The notes under the pieces were generated by a model, which made no database searches, was not told where the DNA came from, and saw nothing but the letters and a program-made list of their open reading frames with translations. Of a DNA stretch of 64,000 nt, positions 35,310 through 43,715 are shown piece after piece. Made by a program: the position numbers and the translations under genes. Position 1 is the first letter of the stretch; each line of letters begins with the position of its first letter. The DNA lies in assembly GCF_008973465.1 (NCBI RefSeq), contig NZ_WBXN01000004.1:5868501-5932500 (forward strand), read 5' to 3'. This DNA is from Streptomyces sp. SS1-1. Its GTDB lineage: Bacteria; Actinomycetota; Actinomycetes; Streptomycetales; Streptomycetaceae.

Positions 35310-36278
35310 ATGACAACGGTCCGCACCGTGCGCACCTACGGGCAACTCGCTCTGCTTCCCCTCGGGTTCGCGAGCATCATGTACGGCGACCTGCTCTTCC
35401 GGGACGGCCAGCAGGGGCTCGGCAAGTTCCTCTTCATCAGCGGATGGGTGGTGGCGCTTTCCGGGATGCCAGCCCTGAACCGCTACCTGAAGGCGAACCA
35501 TCTCCGTGAAGGCATCCTCAAAATCTTCGTGATCCTGTTCATCGTCGGGAGCTTCGCGGTCCCCGGCCCGATCGTCAGTCTGGTCAAGGTCTTCGGCGGC
35601 ACGGCGCAGCCGGTCAACTACCGGCAGGCCGCGCTCTCGCTGGCACTGATCTACATCGCGCTGACGATCACGTCTCGGATCGCCGAGCCGAAGGACCACG
35701 TCCTGGAGCGGCTCGCGAGCCGTATCCAGCGAGCGGCTGTCTTCCGGGCGCTGGCGAACGTGACCGGCATCTTCGCCGTGGTGGCCTTCCTGGGGGCACG
35801 GTTCGTCGCCACGCACCCGGTGCCTCTGATTTCCACTGGCCTGACGCTCGTGGTGGCCGCCGCGGTGGTCACCCACAAGACATTTGCCCGGGCGCGGAAG
35901 CTGTGCACGCAGATCCACGCCGACACGCAGACCCTGCTGAGAGACCTCGACGAGCTCGACCAGGCACGCAGCCGCAGCACGACGAGCACGGCGAAGCCCT
36001 GGATCCGGCGGCTGCGCGGCGAGCGGCAGGCGGGCGGCGGCCACGCCGACGAGCAGAAGGCGGCGCTGCGGGCCTGGGACGCCGTCAAGCTCGGCCTGTC
36101 CACGCCCGTGGACACCGGCTACCGCCGCATCGGCCTGCCGTTCCTCACCGACGAGGTGGTGGCTGAGATTGAGGCGAAGGTGCGGACAGCCGTCCACGGC
36201 GGAAGCGCCGGCCCTGCGCGGGCGGACCTGCAGGCCATTCAGCGGGCGTGCTCGGGGCGCGTCGACGTCCTGGCCTAG
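35310..36278 (+). CDS. Multi-pass membrane protein, unknown function
   Basis: 322 aa from the ATG at 35,310 (MTTVRTVRTYGQLALLPLGF); the frame continues upstream but is Arg/Ser-rich there. About six hydrophobic segments: LALLPLGFASIMYGDLLF, FLFISGWVVALSGMPAL, FVILFIVGSFAVPGPIVSLV, ALSLALIYIALTI, VTGIFAVVAFLGARFV and LISTGLTLVVAAAVV. A 110-residue charged cytoplasmic C-terminus begins with a helix (IHADTQTLLRDLDELDQARS). No transporter signature. Such proteins can be membrane effectors of defence systems, but nothing here proves it. 35,013-35,309 has no gene I recognise. Confidence 0.65.
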   Translation: MTTVRTVRTYGQLALLPLGFASIMYGDLLFRDGQQGLGKFLFISGWVVALSGMPALNRYLKANHLREGILKIFVILFIVGSFAVPGPIVSLVKVFGGTAQPVNYRQAALSLALIYIALTITSRIAEPKDHVLERLASRIQRAAVFRALANVTGIFAVVAFLGARFVATHPVPLISTGLTLVVAAAVVTHKTFARARKLCTQIHADTQTLLRDLDELDQARSRSTTSTAKPWIRRLRGERQAGGGHADEQKAALRAWDAVKLGLSTPVDTGYRRIGLPFLTDEVVAEIEAKVRTAVHGGSAGPARADLQAIQRACSGRVDVLA

Positions 36279-36321
36279 ACCAGTAGTTCCGTATGTGGGG
36301 GAGGGCGTCCAGCATCGGGTC

Positions 36322-36606
36322 GTGACGACCGAGCTAGACACCCTCTTGACCGCACTGTACGTGCATGTCGACGACCGCTTGAAGACCCCGCGATGGCGGG
36401 GCCAGCCGTCCCGGCTGACCGACGCGGAACTGGTCACTCTGACCGTGACCCAGGCGGTGTTGGGCTTCCACGGCGAGGCCCGCTGGCTGCGCTTCGCCCA
36501 CGCCCATCTGCGGGCCCTGTTTCCGCATCTGCCCCAGCGCCCGGCTTACAACAAGCGTCTGCGGGCCGCACTGCCGCTGGTATCGGCGTACACGTGGACG
36601 TGGCTC
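36322..36606 (+). pseudogene. IS982-family transposase, 5' fragment
   Basis: From a GTG the frame reads LDTLLTALYVHVDDRLKTPR, LTDAELVTLTVTQAVLGFHG, EARWLRFAHAHLRALFPHLP and AYNKRLRAALPLVSAYTWTW, the N-terminal domain of IS982 transposases. It ends abruptly near 36,606 where an oppositely oriented ISL3 fragment begins. Another piece of the same family occurs at about 37,170. Confidence 0.75.
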
Positions 36607-36660
36607 TGGCAAGATTCTCGTAGTCGGAGATCACCTCGGCGCGGGGGTCCGCCGGTCCGC

Positions 36661-37174
36661 CTAGCGGCGGCGGAGATGGGCGATCAGGACGACCCGGTGG
36701 CGGAGGAGGGGGACGCCGGCGCGTCCGGCCATCAGGCGTTTTTGGAGTTTGAGGTCGGTGATGCGGCCTTCGTTGACGCCGGAGTTGTTGTAGCGGGTGG
36801 TGATGTCCTGGGTGACTGCGTGCCGGTCTTCGCGCAGGGCCCCGGCGATACCGATAAGGGGCGCCAGGCCACTGCGGGAGAGCTCATCGAGCCAGGTCGA
36901 CAGAGGTGCGGCGTCGCGGTGGTTGAGCATGGCGGTGAACTGGCGGACCAGGCCGTGGGTGCGCTGGAGTTCCGGGCAGTGTGCGAGGAGCCGGTGCAGC
37001 CGCTCGGTGGAGTGGGGGCTGCGGCGGTCCGGGCGGGTGGTGATCCAGCGTGCGGTCTCGCGCGGAGAGGGCGGGCGTTCGCGTGGTGTCCAGGGGCAGT
37101 CCCCGCCGCAGGGGTGCGACAGCCATCTTCACCCGCTGATAGTGGCCGAGGTAGCCCTTGGCCCGCAGTCTCAC
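36661..37174 (-). pseudogene. ISL3-family transposase, C-terminal fragment with frameshift
   Basis: On the minus strand, LRAKGYLGHYQRVKMAVAPL is in one frame; further on LVRQFTAMLNHRDAAPLSTW, NNSGVNEGRITDLKLQKRLM and AGRAGVPLLRHRVVLIAHLR are in another. The latter is the DDE C-terminus typical of ISL3 (N-EG-I--LK-LKR--GRAG--LLR-RV). Only the 3' third survives, with at least one frameshift. It lies between two pieces of an IS982 gene. Confidence 0.7.
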
Positions 37175-37300
37175 CGCTCCCTCGCCGCCCGGGGCATCGG
37201 CCTGCTGCGCCCCTCCTACCGCAACCGCGGCACCCCGCGGCCGGGCGAGGCCCTGCTCACGACGGTGCGGCAGCTGATCGAGTCGGTCGGCTGTTTCCCT
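37168..37300 (+). pseudogene. IS982-family transposase, internal fragment
   Basis: Reads HRSLAARGIGLLRPSYRNRG, TPRPGEALLTTVRQLIESV, the stretch after the second catalytic region of IS982 transposases, and then breaks off near 37,300. With the 5' fragment at 36,322 it brackets the ISL3 fragment, showing nested insertion followed by deletion. Confidence 0.6.
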
Positions 37301-37334
37301 GGCTCATGTGACTTAGATGTGCCCTCGCGCGCCT

Positions 37335-38354
37335 CTAGCGCAGCACGTCCACGAGGGTTTCGCACAGGGCCTTGGCATCGTTCAGGGCGCTGCGGCACAT
37401 GGTTTCGGTCAGTACGAGACGCTGCCCGATCTGTGCGGATGAACCAGGCACCTTGATCAGGTACTTCTCGTCCACGATGCCGTCGTTATGGGTGAAGACG
37501 TGTCGAGCGGCCCACGTTTCGAGGAGGTGCTGCCACGTTTGCGAGCCGAGAGCGGTCCGAAGGTCGGGGAAGCCGGCGGTGACGATGAGGTCGGCCATGT
37601 GGTCGAGACGCTGGAAGATGGCCCCCTTGCCGTTGAGGAGGCTGGCCGCGTTCGGCACGGCCGCACGGAAGAGGGAGGAAGCCAAGGCTTCCACTACTCC
37701 GACCACGTTCTCTACGGTGTCGACCCAGTTGCGCGTGAACACTCCCTGTTCCCGGAGCAGTGCCTTCGCGTCCGTGGGCAGGGCTTCCAACGCGTTCAGG
37801 CGGGCGGTATCGGCTTGGAGGGCGTCGAAGGCGACCGATGCGGCCGGCAGCTGACCGCACACGGGGCAGTATCGATGTTCTCCGAAGACCGCGTAGTTGT
37901 TCTGGCATCCCGCGCAGGTGCGGACACGGACGAGTTGCTCCTCGTCGATGCCCGGCAGCGGGCGGGGGTAGAAGGGCTGCGACCTATAGGAGAAGGAGAT
38001 GCTGCCGCCGCGCGAGCTGCGTGCGAGCCCGCCGAACATCTTGTCAAACTCCTGGCTGACCATCTGCATGGCGAAGTCACCTGCGGCGCGCATGATGCGA
38101 TCGCGTTGCTGCTCGGTCATGAACTCCGAGTGCTCTGCGTGGTGTCCGCAGTAGACGCACCAGAGGGCGAGGTTGTCGGGCAGTGCCTCGTACTGCTGAA
38201 CGTCCATGCGGAAGACCAGCGAACACTCCGGGCACTGGCGGCCGAAGAACCCGTTGTCATCGGAAGGAATGCTGACCCGCATCTCGAACGAGTCGCCCTG
38301 TCTGCCGACGAGTTCCGCACCATCGGCCAATCTAAATCTGCGGTGGTCACGCAT
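37335..38354 (-). CDS. Zinc-ribbon protein with C-terminal HEPN-like domain
   Basis: 339 aa from the ATG at 38,354. N-terminal half: Cys pairs CPEC (near 42) and CVYCGHH (near 67), then CAGC and CPVC (near 148 and 165), making two zinc ribbons. C-terminal half is helical and ends with ARHVFTHNDGIVDEKYL (near 282), containing Rx4H followed by the N-DG---KY pattern often seen in HEPN proteins. It has the same two modules as the 26,536-27,519 gene in reverse order. Likely RNA-related defence function; inference only. Next gene upstream on the same strand is the 270-aa protein. Confidence 0.6.
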   Translation of the reverse strand: MRDHRRFRLADGAELVGRQGDSFEMRVSIPSDDNGFFGRQCPECSLVFRMDVQQYEALPDNLALWCVYCGHHAEHSEFMTEQQRDRIMRAAGDFAMQMVSQEFDKMFGGLARSSRGGSISFSYRSQPFYPRPLPGIDEEQLVRVRTCAGCQNNYAVFGEHRYCPVCGQLPAASVAFDALQADTARLNALEALPTDAKALLREQGVFTRNWVDTVENVVGVVEALASSLFRAAVPNAASLLNGKGAIFQRLDHMADLIVTAGFPDLRTALGSQTWQHLLETWAARHVFTHNDGIVDEKYLIKVPGSSAQIGQRLVLTETMCRSALNDAKALCETLVDVLR

Positions 38355-38407
38355 GAGTTGATTGTTCCCTTCGGTGCTGACAGTGGCTTCTGTGCATGCG
38401 CCGCTGG

Positions 38408-39220
38408 TCAGCGGTGACAGGTGATGCGTTCCTTGAAGAGCTCGAAGCCGCGCTGCATCATCGCGACCGTGCGGTCTGTCGCCCAGAAAAGCACCCTCGG
38501 AGAACTGGTGATTTGTGCGAGGCTCACCCGTCCCTGGGTGCCCACGATGTTGCGCTCCAGGATGCTGAGGGTGCCGTAGATGTCGCCGTGTGCCAGCGAG
38601 CTGCAGCTGCTCCACACGATTTCGGCCTCAGCAGATCCCATGGGAGTCAGGGCCCCCGCTTCCCGCACGATTTCCGAGTACGTCGCGGGCTTGAGGACCC
38701 TCTTGGCGTCGGCCGGGTCAGTCCCCGCCTTGATGACGAGGTCGGTCAGCTGCTGCATCCGTACGTCCAGCGGTCGCCTGGGGTGTTGCTGGAGCAGTGC
38801 GTTCATGCGGTCGGAGTTCTTGTTCTCAGCAGCCTGCATGCACAGCCGCCGCTGCACGCGGACGAGGCGCTGGTTGGGCCCGAGCATCCATACAGCACGG
38901 GCGCTGTTCTCGAAAGCGCCTCGCAGTAATGAGTACTGCCCGTGGGTGTGGAGCGTGATCGAAACCGAGTTGTCCTGCGGGTCGTCCGCAAACGTGGAGC
39001 GGAAGCAGTGGAGGTGGTCGACGGCCACGCCCAGAGCGTTCCAAGCGTTGTGCGACACCTGGTAGGGGTCAGTCTTGGCGTCGTCCCCGGCTAGGGCGCT
39101 GCCCGGCTGTACCTGCCACTGCCTGGAATCGGATTGGGTGAGGCTCTCGTACCGCCTGGCGCTGTCCAGCAGTGCAAGGATCCGTCTGAGGTATTGATCT
39201 TCCTCAGTGGTGGTTGTCAC
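38408..39220 (-). CDS. Hypothetical helical protein
   Basis: 270 aa. Nearly all-helical composition: YLRRILALLDSARRYESLTQ, NAWNALGVAVDHLHCFRSTF, GQYSLLRGAFENSARAVWML, then WSSCSSLAHGDIYGTLSILE. No membrane segment. The start is the first ATG; no better one appears. It lies 53 bases before the zinc-ribbon/HEPN gene on the same strand and could be its partner. I know similar uncharacterised actinobacterial proteins but no function. Confidence 0.6.
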   Translation of the reverse strand: MTTTTEEDQYLRRILALLDSARRYESLTQSDSRQWQVQPGSALAGDDAKTDPYQVSHNAWNALGVAVDHLHCFRSTFADDPQDNSVSITLHTHGQYSLLRGAFENSARAVWMLGPNQRLVRVQRRLCMQAAENKNSDRMNALLQQHPRRPLDVRMQQLTDLVIKAGTDPADAKRVLKPATYSEIVREAGALTPMGSAEAEIVWSSCSSLAHGDIYGTLSILERNIVGTQGRVSLAQITSSPRVLFWATDRTVAMMQRGFELFKERITCHR

Positions 39221-39343
39221 GACTTGAGGATATGAGTGAAAGTCGAACTAGTGCACGGGATTTACGTATCTCGCCTAACCGTCAAGTCGGGATGACCGGG
39301 CAGCTTGACGTACGAGCGAGGCCGCCCCGGGAGCCCGAGTCCG

Positions 39344-39933
39344 TCAGGACGGTGCGACGGTCAACACCTTCTCGGTCCTGCTGTCGGCAAGCGCGGCGAG
39401 GTACCGCTCTGCGTCGAGTGCGGCGTGGCAGCCACTGGCGGCGGTGCTGGCCTGGCGGTAGGTGTGGTCAAAGACTTGCCGGCGGAAGACGTCGGGGATG
39501 TTGGTGCGGGTTGAGGGCGAGGCGACCTTGATGTAGTCGTCGTCATCCAGCTCCAACTGAACTACTCCGTGCGCGGGTCGCGGCCGATGGCGATGAACAG
39601 GCCAGTCACGTCCAACGCGCGGGTGGCGCCGCTGAAGACGTCGCGCAGAACGACTCCCGCCAGCATGCCCTTCTCGTCCTTGACCTCCGCGATCTCCGTG
39701 TCGAACGAGAAGGAGATCTTGTCGTCCGAGAATGCTGGGCTCTGCATGACCTGAGAGGCGCGCAGGGTGGAGCGGCGGTGGACGACGGTCAAGGAGCGGG
39801 CGAAGCGGGTGCGGAAAGTGGCTTCCTCCATGGCGGTGTCGCCCCCGCCGACGTTCTGACCGCGACGCCGTGAATGGTCCACTCGGAGGCGCGGGCCGAT
39901 GAAGCACCGGTCGTAGCCGTCACGGAAGGCCAC
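39344..39933 (-). pseudogene. Thioredoxin reductase, decayed C-terminal part
   Basis: Pieces of TrxB: VGGGDTAMEEATFRTRFARS, TVVHRRSTLRASQVMQSPAF, GLFIAIGRDPRTE in one frame, then LELDDDDYIKVASPSTRTNI, FDHTYRQASTAASGCHAALD, AERYLAAL in another. The FAD domain and the CxxC redox site are missing, the frame changes near 39,560, and short internal stretches are lost. A dead copy; the chromosome must carry trxB elsewhere. Confidence 0.85.
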
Positions 39934-39947
39934 GGTCCCGGGCGGGA

Positions 39948-40889
39948 CTACGTGTCGTCACCGTCCTCGAGGACGGTGACGCTGATACTCGCGAGATTCG
40001 CCTCTCGGTGCTTCGCACCGAAGCCGTCCTCGGGGATCAGGTACTTGTCCGGTGGGAAGCCCCAGGGCAGGCACCAGGTCATGGCCTTGCCGCGCATCCC
40101 GTTGTCGCGCGTGATGACGGTGATCTGACGCGGTGCGATGGCCTGCTGCAGGTGGGCCGCGCGGGCCACGGCTTCGTCGTCATTGTTCGGCAGGCGTCGG
40201 TGCCCAAGCTCGTCGCGTAGGACCTGGACCTCCGTGCCGTCGTGCAGTTCGAAGCGACCTTCGGTGGACAGCCCCTTGAGGACGTCGCCCAGCAGCTCGT
40301 AGACCCCGCGCGCCCGTTTCCTGATCTTTTCGCTGCCCTCGGAGTAGGACTTGGTGTCGATCTCTTCCACCACCACGTGCGGGATTACCAGCGTCGCCGG
40401 GCCCTTCCCGCACACCCGAGACCACGGGATTTTGTCGAAGCGCTGACAGTGCAGCAGGGTGTTCGCGTCCACGACCAGCACACGCTGCCGGTAGCTGCGG
40501 TACTCCTCCACGGTCTGCCGCATCTGGTTCTGCAGTTCCATGAAGTACGTCGCCAGCTCGTCCAACTCCCAGTGCAGCAGCAGCGCGGTTCGGTAGGGCG
40601 TCAGGGGGCTGTGCACGATGTGGCTGTAGTGCTCGCCGCGCAGCCGCGCTGGCACCGCCGGGTCGGCGAAGACATCCGCCAGTTGCCGGGCGGTCGTCGC
40701 GGTCCACTCGGCGTACTGCCGTAGCGTCACCACCAGGTCGGGCCCGGCCAGCTTCGAGGGTTCCACGCCCGCCAGCATCGGCTGGGCGAAGTTCGGGACG
40801 GAGTTGCGGACGTCGTTGAGGCCGCCCTGGACCAGGTCGTCCAGGAACCTGATCGCCTTCTCGCAGGTGACCCCGGGCCGCAGCAACAT
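39948..40889 (-). CDS. PIN-domain protein
   Basis: 313 aa from the ATG at 40,889 with AAGGGAG six bases upstream. The first 130 residues are helical (VTCEKAIRFLDDLVQGGLND, LVVTLRQYAEWTATTARQLA). The PIN fold follows: VLVVDANTLLHCQRFDKIPW (first Asp near 138), VIPHVVVEEIDTKSYSEGS, and late acidic/Asp residues in NNDDEAVARAAHLQQ and VITRDNGMRGKAMTW. PIN domains are metal-dependent RNases, often toxins. The gene before it on this strand was broken by an IS, and its original stop lay 113 bases upstream. Confidence 0.8.
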   Translation of the reverse strand: MLLRPGVTCEKAIRFLDDLVQGGLNDVRNSVPNFAQPMLAGVEPSKLAGPDLVVTLRQYAEWTATTARQLADVFADPAVPARLRGEHYSHIVHSPLTPYRTALLLHWELDELATYFMELQNQMRQTVEEYRSYRQRVLVVDANTLLHCQRFDKIPWSRVCGKGPATLVIPHVVVEEIDTKSYSEGSEKIRKRARGVYELLGDVLKGLSTEGRFELHDGTEVQVLRDELGHRRLPNNDDEAVARAAHLQQAIAPRQITVITRDNGMRGKAMTWCLPWGFPPDKYLIPEDGFGAKHREANLASISVTVLEDGDDT

Positions 40890-41045
40890 GGACGACTCCC
40901 TTGCTTCTCGGGCTGCCGCACCGTTGCGGGCGACTTCGCCAGCCACATCGTGGCAGCCGATCCCGGCAGGCGGCCACCGAGATCCGCGAGCCTTGAGAGC
41001 GATCAGGGCTGAGTTGGTTCGCTGGCCGAGCCTCTAGGGCGTGTT

Positions 41046-41375
41046 TTAGAACTCGCTGACCTGCTTGGTGGGCCGTCCGGGGAAGTCGCGGGCGGCCATC
41101 CAGATGGTGAGGTCGCGGGCGATGCCGTTGACACTCGTGGCCGTGGTGACCTCGTGCTCGTTGCGGGAGGTGTCACGGCGGACGATCTCGTAACCGCCTT
41201 CACCGACGACGGCCACGGAGGCGAACCAGACAGGATCGTCCTCGTCCGGCTGGACGACCACGAACGTGTTGTCGGAGTCGTTGAGGTCGCTGATCATCAT
41301 GAACAGCGCGTCTTCAGAGGGGTCGTCGATGCGGTCGCCGTTCTCGCTGTCGGCGCCGTAGTACTGAGCCCCCAT
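41046..41375 (-). CDS. 109-aa cargo protein inside the IS5-type element
   Basis: Starts MGAQYYGADSENGDRIDDPS, then DALFMMISDLNDSDNTFVVV, WFASVAVVGEGGYEIVRRDT and ARDLTIWMAARDFPGRP. The TAA stop lies within the left inverted repeat of the IS. Small acidic alpha/beta protein of the kind seen among immunity proteins (Imm1-like), but no firm match. It follows the transposase by 71 bases on the same strand. Confidence 0.65.
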   Translation of the reverse strand: MGAQYYGADSENGDRIDDPSEDALFMMISDLNDSDNTFVVVQPDEDDPVWFASVAVVGEGGYEIVRRDTSRNEHEVTTATSVNGIARDLTIWMAARDFPGRPTKQVSEF

Positions 41376-41446
41376 CGTTGCCTCTCCCTCACCCTGAGCA
41401 CCTGGTCGCGGTCAGCATGGCACGTGGCACCGACAGTTCAGGCCGG

Positions 41447-42316
41447 TCATAACCATTCGCCGATGGCGGCGATCAGAACGGTGGCTTCGAAGCGGACGGC
41501 GAGTTTGTCGAACCTGGTGGCGACCGCGCGGTTGCGCTTGAGCCGGTTGATTCCGCACTCGACCGCGTGCCGGGCCTTGTAGTCCTCGCGGTCGAACGCT
41601 GGAGGCCGCCCGCCGGCTTTGCCGCGCCGTCTGCGGTTGGCGGCCTGGTCGGCGGGCTCCGGGATCGTGCAGCGGATTCCGCGCTTTCGAAGGTAGGCCC
41701 GGTTGGCGCGGGAGGAGTACGCCTTGTCGCCCCGTACCCGCAGCGGCCGGACACGAGGACGGCCCGGTCCGGTGCGGGGCACCCGGATGCCTTCCAGGAC
41801 GGCGGCGAACTGAGGACTGTCACCACGCTGACCTGCGGTGACCAGCAACGACAGCGGCCGTTGGCCTTGCTCGCAGGCCAGATGGATCTTGGTGGTGAAG
41901 CCTCCCCGTGACCGGCCCAGGCCGTGGTCGTCGGGCTCGGTGCGGATTCCGCCCGGCGGTTCCTTCTGGGCCTGTCCGTCACGGCGGGCGCCTGCGGCGT
42001 GTTGATGGGCTCGGCAGATCGTGGAGTCCACGTTGACCTCCCACGTGATCAGCCCGTCCGCATCCGCCCGGGCCTGCAGCCGGGTCAGCAGTTCGGGCCA
42101 GGTGCCGTCACGTTGCCAGCGGCGAAAGAGCCCGTAGACGGTCTGCCACGGCCCGTACCTCGACGGCAGATCCCGCCACGGAGCACCGGTCCGCACCCGC
42201 CAACGGATCCCGTCGATCAGCCTCCGCCGACCCAACGATGGCCGCCCCAGCACCGCGACCGGCAACAGCGGCTCCAGCACGGCCCACTGCCCGTCAGAAA
42301 GATCCCCTCGCCCCAC
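41447..42316 (-). CDS. IS5-family transposase
   Basis: 289 aa, intact. Opening [20 protein letters not shown], helix-turn-helix region [23 protein letters not shown] motifs [49 protein letters not shown] and the C-terminal [20 protein letters not shown] with the catalytic Glu. Start 54 bases from the right inverted repeat. Confidence 0.93.
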   Translation of the reverse strand: MGRGDLSDGQWAVLEPLLPVAVLGRPSLGRRRLIDGIRWRVRTGAPWRDLPSRYGPWQTVYGLFRRWQRDGTWPELLTRLQARADADGLITWEVNVDSTICRAHQHAAGARRDGQAQKEPPGGIRTEPDDHGLGRSRGGFTTKIHLACEQGQRPLSLLVTAGQRGDSPQFAAVLEGIRVPRTGPGRPRVRPLRVRGDKAYSSRANRAYLRKRGIRCTIPEPADQAANRRRRGKAGGRPPAFDREDYKARHAVECGINRLKRNRAVATRFDKLAVRFEATVLIAAIGEWL

Positions 42317-43392
42317 ACCGCGATCATCACGGCACAGGGCAAGGGGCGAAGCCCACTTCTAAAACACGGCCTAGCCCCTCGCGCACCAAGGCTCTGCAGC
42401 GTGACGTCCTCTGCCGGCGTGGTGTGAGTGCCAGTGAGGTCTTCGACTACGGCGAGGTCGAGTTCGGCGGCACGCTCCCACATGTACATCTGCTGCTCAG
42501 GGGTCAGTCCCAGCGCCTCGTCAGAAGCGATGAGTTGAAGGGCGGCGGCGGCTAGTCCTGGCGCAGCCGCAGCCACGGCCTGGCGCATGGCCTCGTCGGC
42601 GGCATCGGCCGCAGGCAGGTCAGCGGCGTAGCGCGCGGCCATCCCGTGGACCTCGACCGCCCGAGCGCTGATCCGCTCCAGGGCGGCGTTCGCGCAGGCA
42701 TCGCCTTGGTCGGCGCGCAGCACGGGGTCCACCCGGTGGTGGCCCGTGGTCGCGGCGGCCGGTCGCGGCGGTACGTGCTCGGGACCGGATTCCTGGGCGG
42801 GCTCGGGGCGGGTGGCTGCAGCGACCCTCGGTGAGCGGCTGCGCAGCTTGTCCACGCGTTGGCGCACCCAGGCGTTGACGCGAGGGCGGGCGGTGGCGAA
42901 GCCGCGGGCCGCCGCGTCATATGCGAGGTCCCCCAACCACTGGACCACCTCGCGGGCGAGCAGGTCCCCGAGGTAACGGAGGAACTCGTCGTCGTGGGAC
43001 CGGTGGTCGTAGCCGTCCTGGTAGCCAGCGGCGTACCGGTCGGGGACGTCGAAGAGTTCGGCCTGGCCGATGAGCGAGTTGTCCCGGTCGTCGCGTACGT
43101 TGCCGCGCATCCCGTTGGAGGAGACGCGGGAGTGGTCGAGGTGGGTGCCGGCGGGATACACGGCCTCAACAAGCCTGCGGTTGGGCGGCCGTTCGTTGTC
43201 AGACATGGAAGCACTGTAGGAGGCGGCACTGACAGCACGGGGGTGAAGCCACCATCGCGTGAGTGACGCCGAAGGCACCCTTGGCGGGGAGCCCCGGCTG
43301 GACACGGGGAGGCGGGCGACTCCGCCACCTCAGAACGCTGCCGTCTTCCGATCGGGAGCAAGAGCTGGGCAGGCCAAGCCAGAAGTCCGAGA

Positions 43393-43569
43393 TCATTCAC
43401 GAAATCGCGACCAGAACAAAATTCGTATAACCCCATCAACCCGAACCGGGCAGGCGCCGGTCGCGCAGTCCTCGTCCGTGGAGTCTTCGATCGAGGTCAG
43501 CTCGTAGGCCGCGAACTCTTCGGCGGAGATCCGCTCGTACGGCGCCGGGAGTCGGGTGCCGTCGACCAT
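43393..43569 (-). CDS. 58-aa small open reading frame
   Basis: ATG at 43,569; reads MVDGTRLPAPYERISAEEFA, AYELTSIEDSTDEDCATGAC then PVRVDGV. Acidic, with two Cys in DCATGACPV. The frame stays open upstream for a few codons (NLKGTTI). It lies between the interrupted host gene and the Cys-rich gene. Function unknown; it might be a leftover of a larger gene. Confidence 0.35.
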   Translation of the reverse strand: MVDGTRLPAPYERISAEEFAAYELTSIEDSTDEDCATGACPVRVDGVIRILFWSRFRE

Positions 43570-43595
43570 GATCGTGGTGCCCTTTAGGTTACCGG

Positions 43596-43643
43596 CGCGC
43601 TGCCGGCTCGGTCAGCGCTCCTCGGTGGCCCGCTCGGTATGGA
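43596..43643. repeat. Dispersed 48-bp repeat, copy 1 (other copy about 47,128-47,179)
   Basis: CTGGCTCGGTCAGYGCTCYT-type sequence followed by GGCCCGCTCGGTATGGAG occurs here and again in the same orientation near 47,130-47,179 with only a few differences. On the minus strand both read IPSGPPRSADRA / IPSGPSKSTDRA in one frame and HTERATEER-stop / HTERAIEEH-stop in another. Probably remnants of the same mobile gene; not identified. Confidence 0.5.
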
Positions 43644-43715
43644 GTCCTCGTGGGCGGGCGCCCAGTCGAGCAGACTGGACGCCCGTTCCAGCAATGGCTT
43701 GGTTTCGGGCGACCG

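Larger units (their letters stand above)
41038..42370. mobile_element. IS5-family element with an enclosed cargo gene
   Basis: Terminal inverted repeats GGCGTGTTTTAGAACT (left) and GCCGTGTTTTAGAAGT (right, read inward), flanked by a direct repeat CTAG at 41,034-41,037 and 42,371-42,374. The 1,333-bp unit holds a transposase and a 109-aa gene, both on the minus strand. The target repeat and the restored reading frame of the interrupted host gene confirm that both genes moved as one unit. Confidence 0.85.
41003..43206 (-). pseudogene. Hypothetical gene interrupted by an IS5-type element near its 3' end
   Basis: The 5' part runs from the ATG at 43,206 (MSDNERPPNRRLVEAVYPAG) to 42,371, where the IS begins. 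Joining it to 41,003-41,033 across one CTAG copy gives 867 bases: 288 codons and a stop, ending LGARGARGSASEPTQP. Only the last ten or so residues were displaced, so a fusion protein running into the IS to 42,217 may still be made. No known domain; middle is Ala/Arg-rich helical (DLLAREVVQWLGDLAYDAAA). It preceded the PIN gene and may be its partner. Confidence 0.7.

Noticed and set aside
36607-37167. Continuous plus-strand frame joining the two IS982 pieces
   Set aside because: The middle reads through a minus-strand ISL3 fragment; it is not IS982 protein.
43393-43569. Lanthipeptide-like precursor (DCATGACPV)
   Set aside because: No lanthionine or other RiPP enzyme nearby, and the frame extends upstream without a start; listed only as a small open frame.
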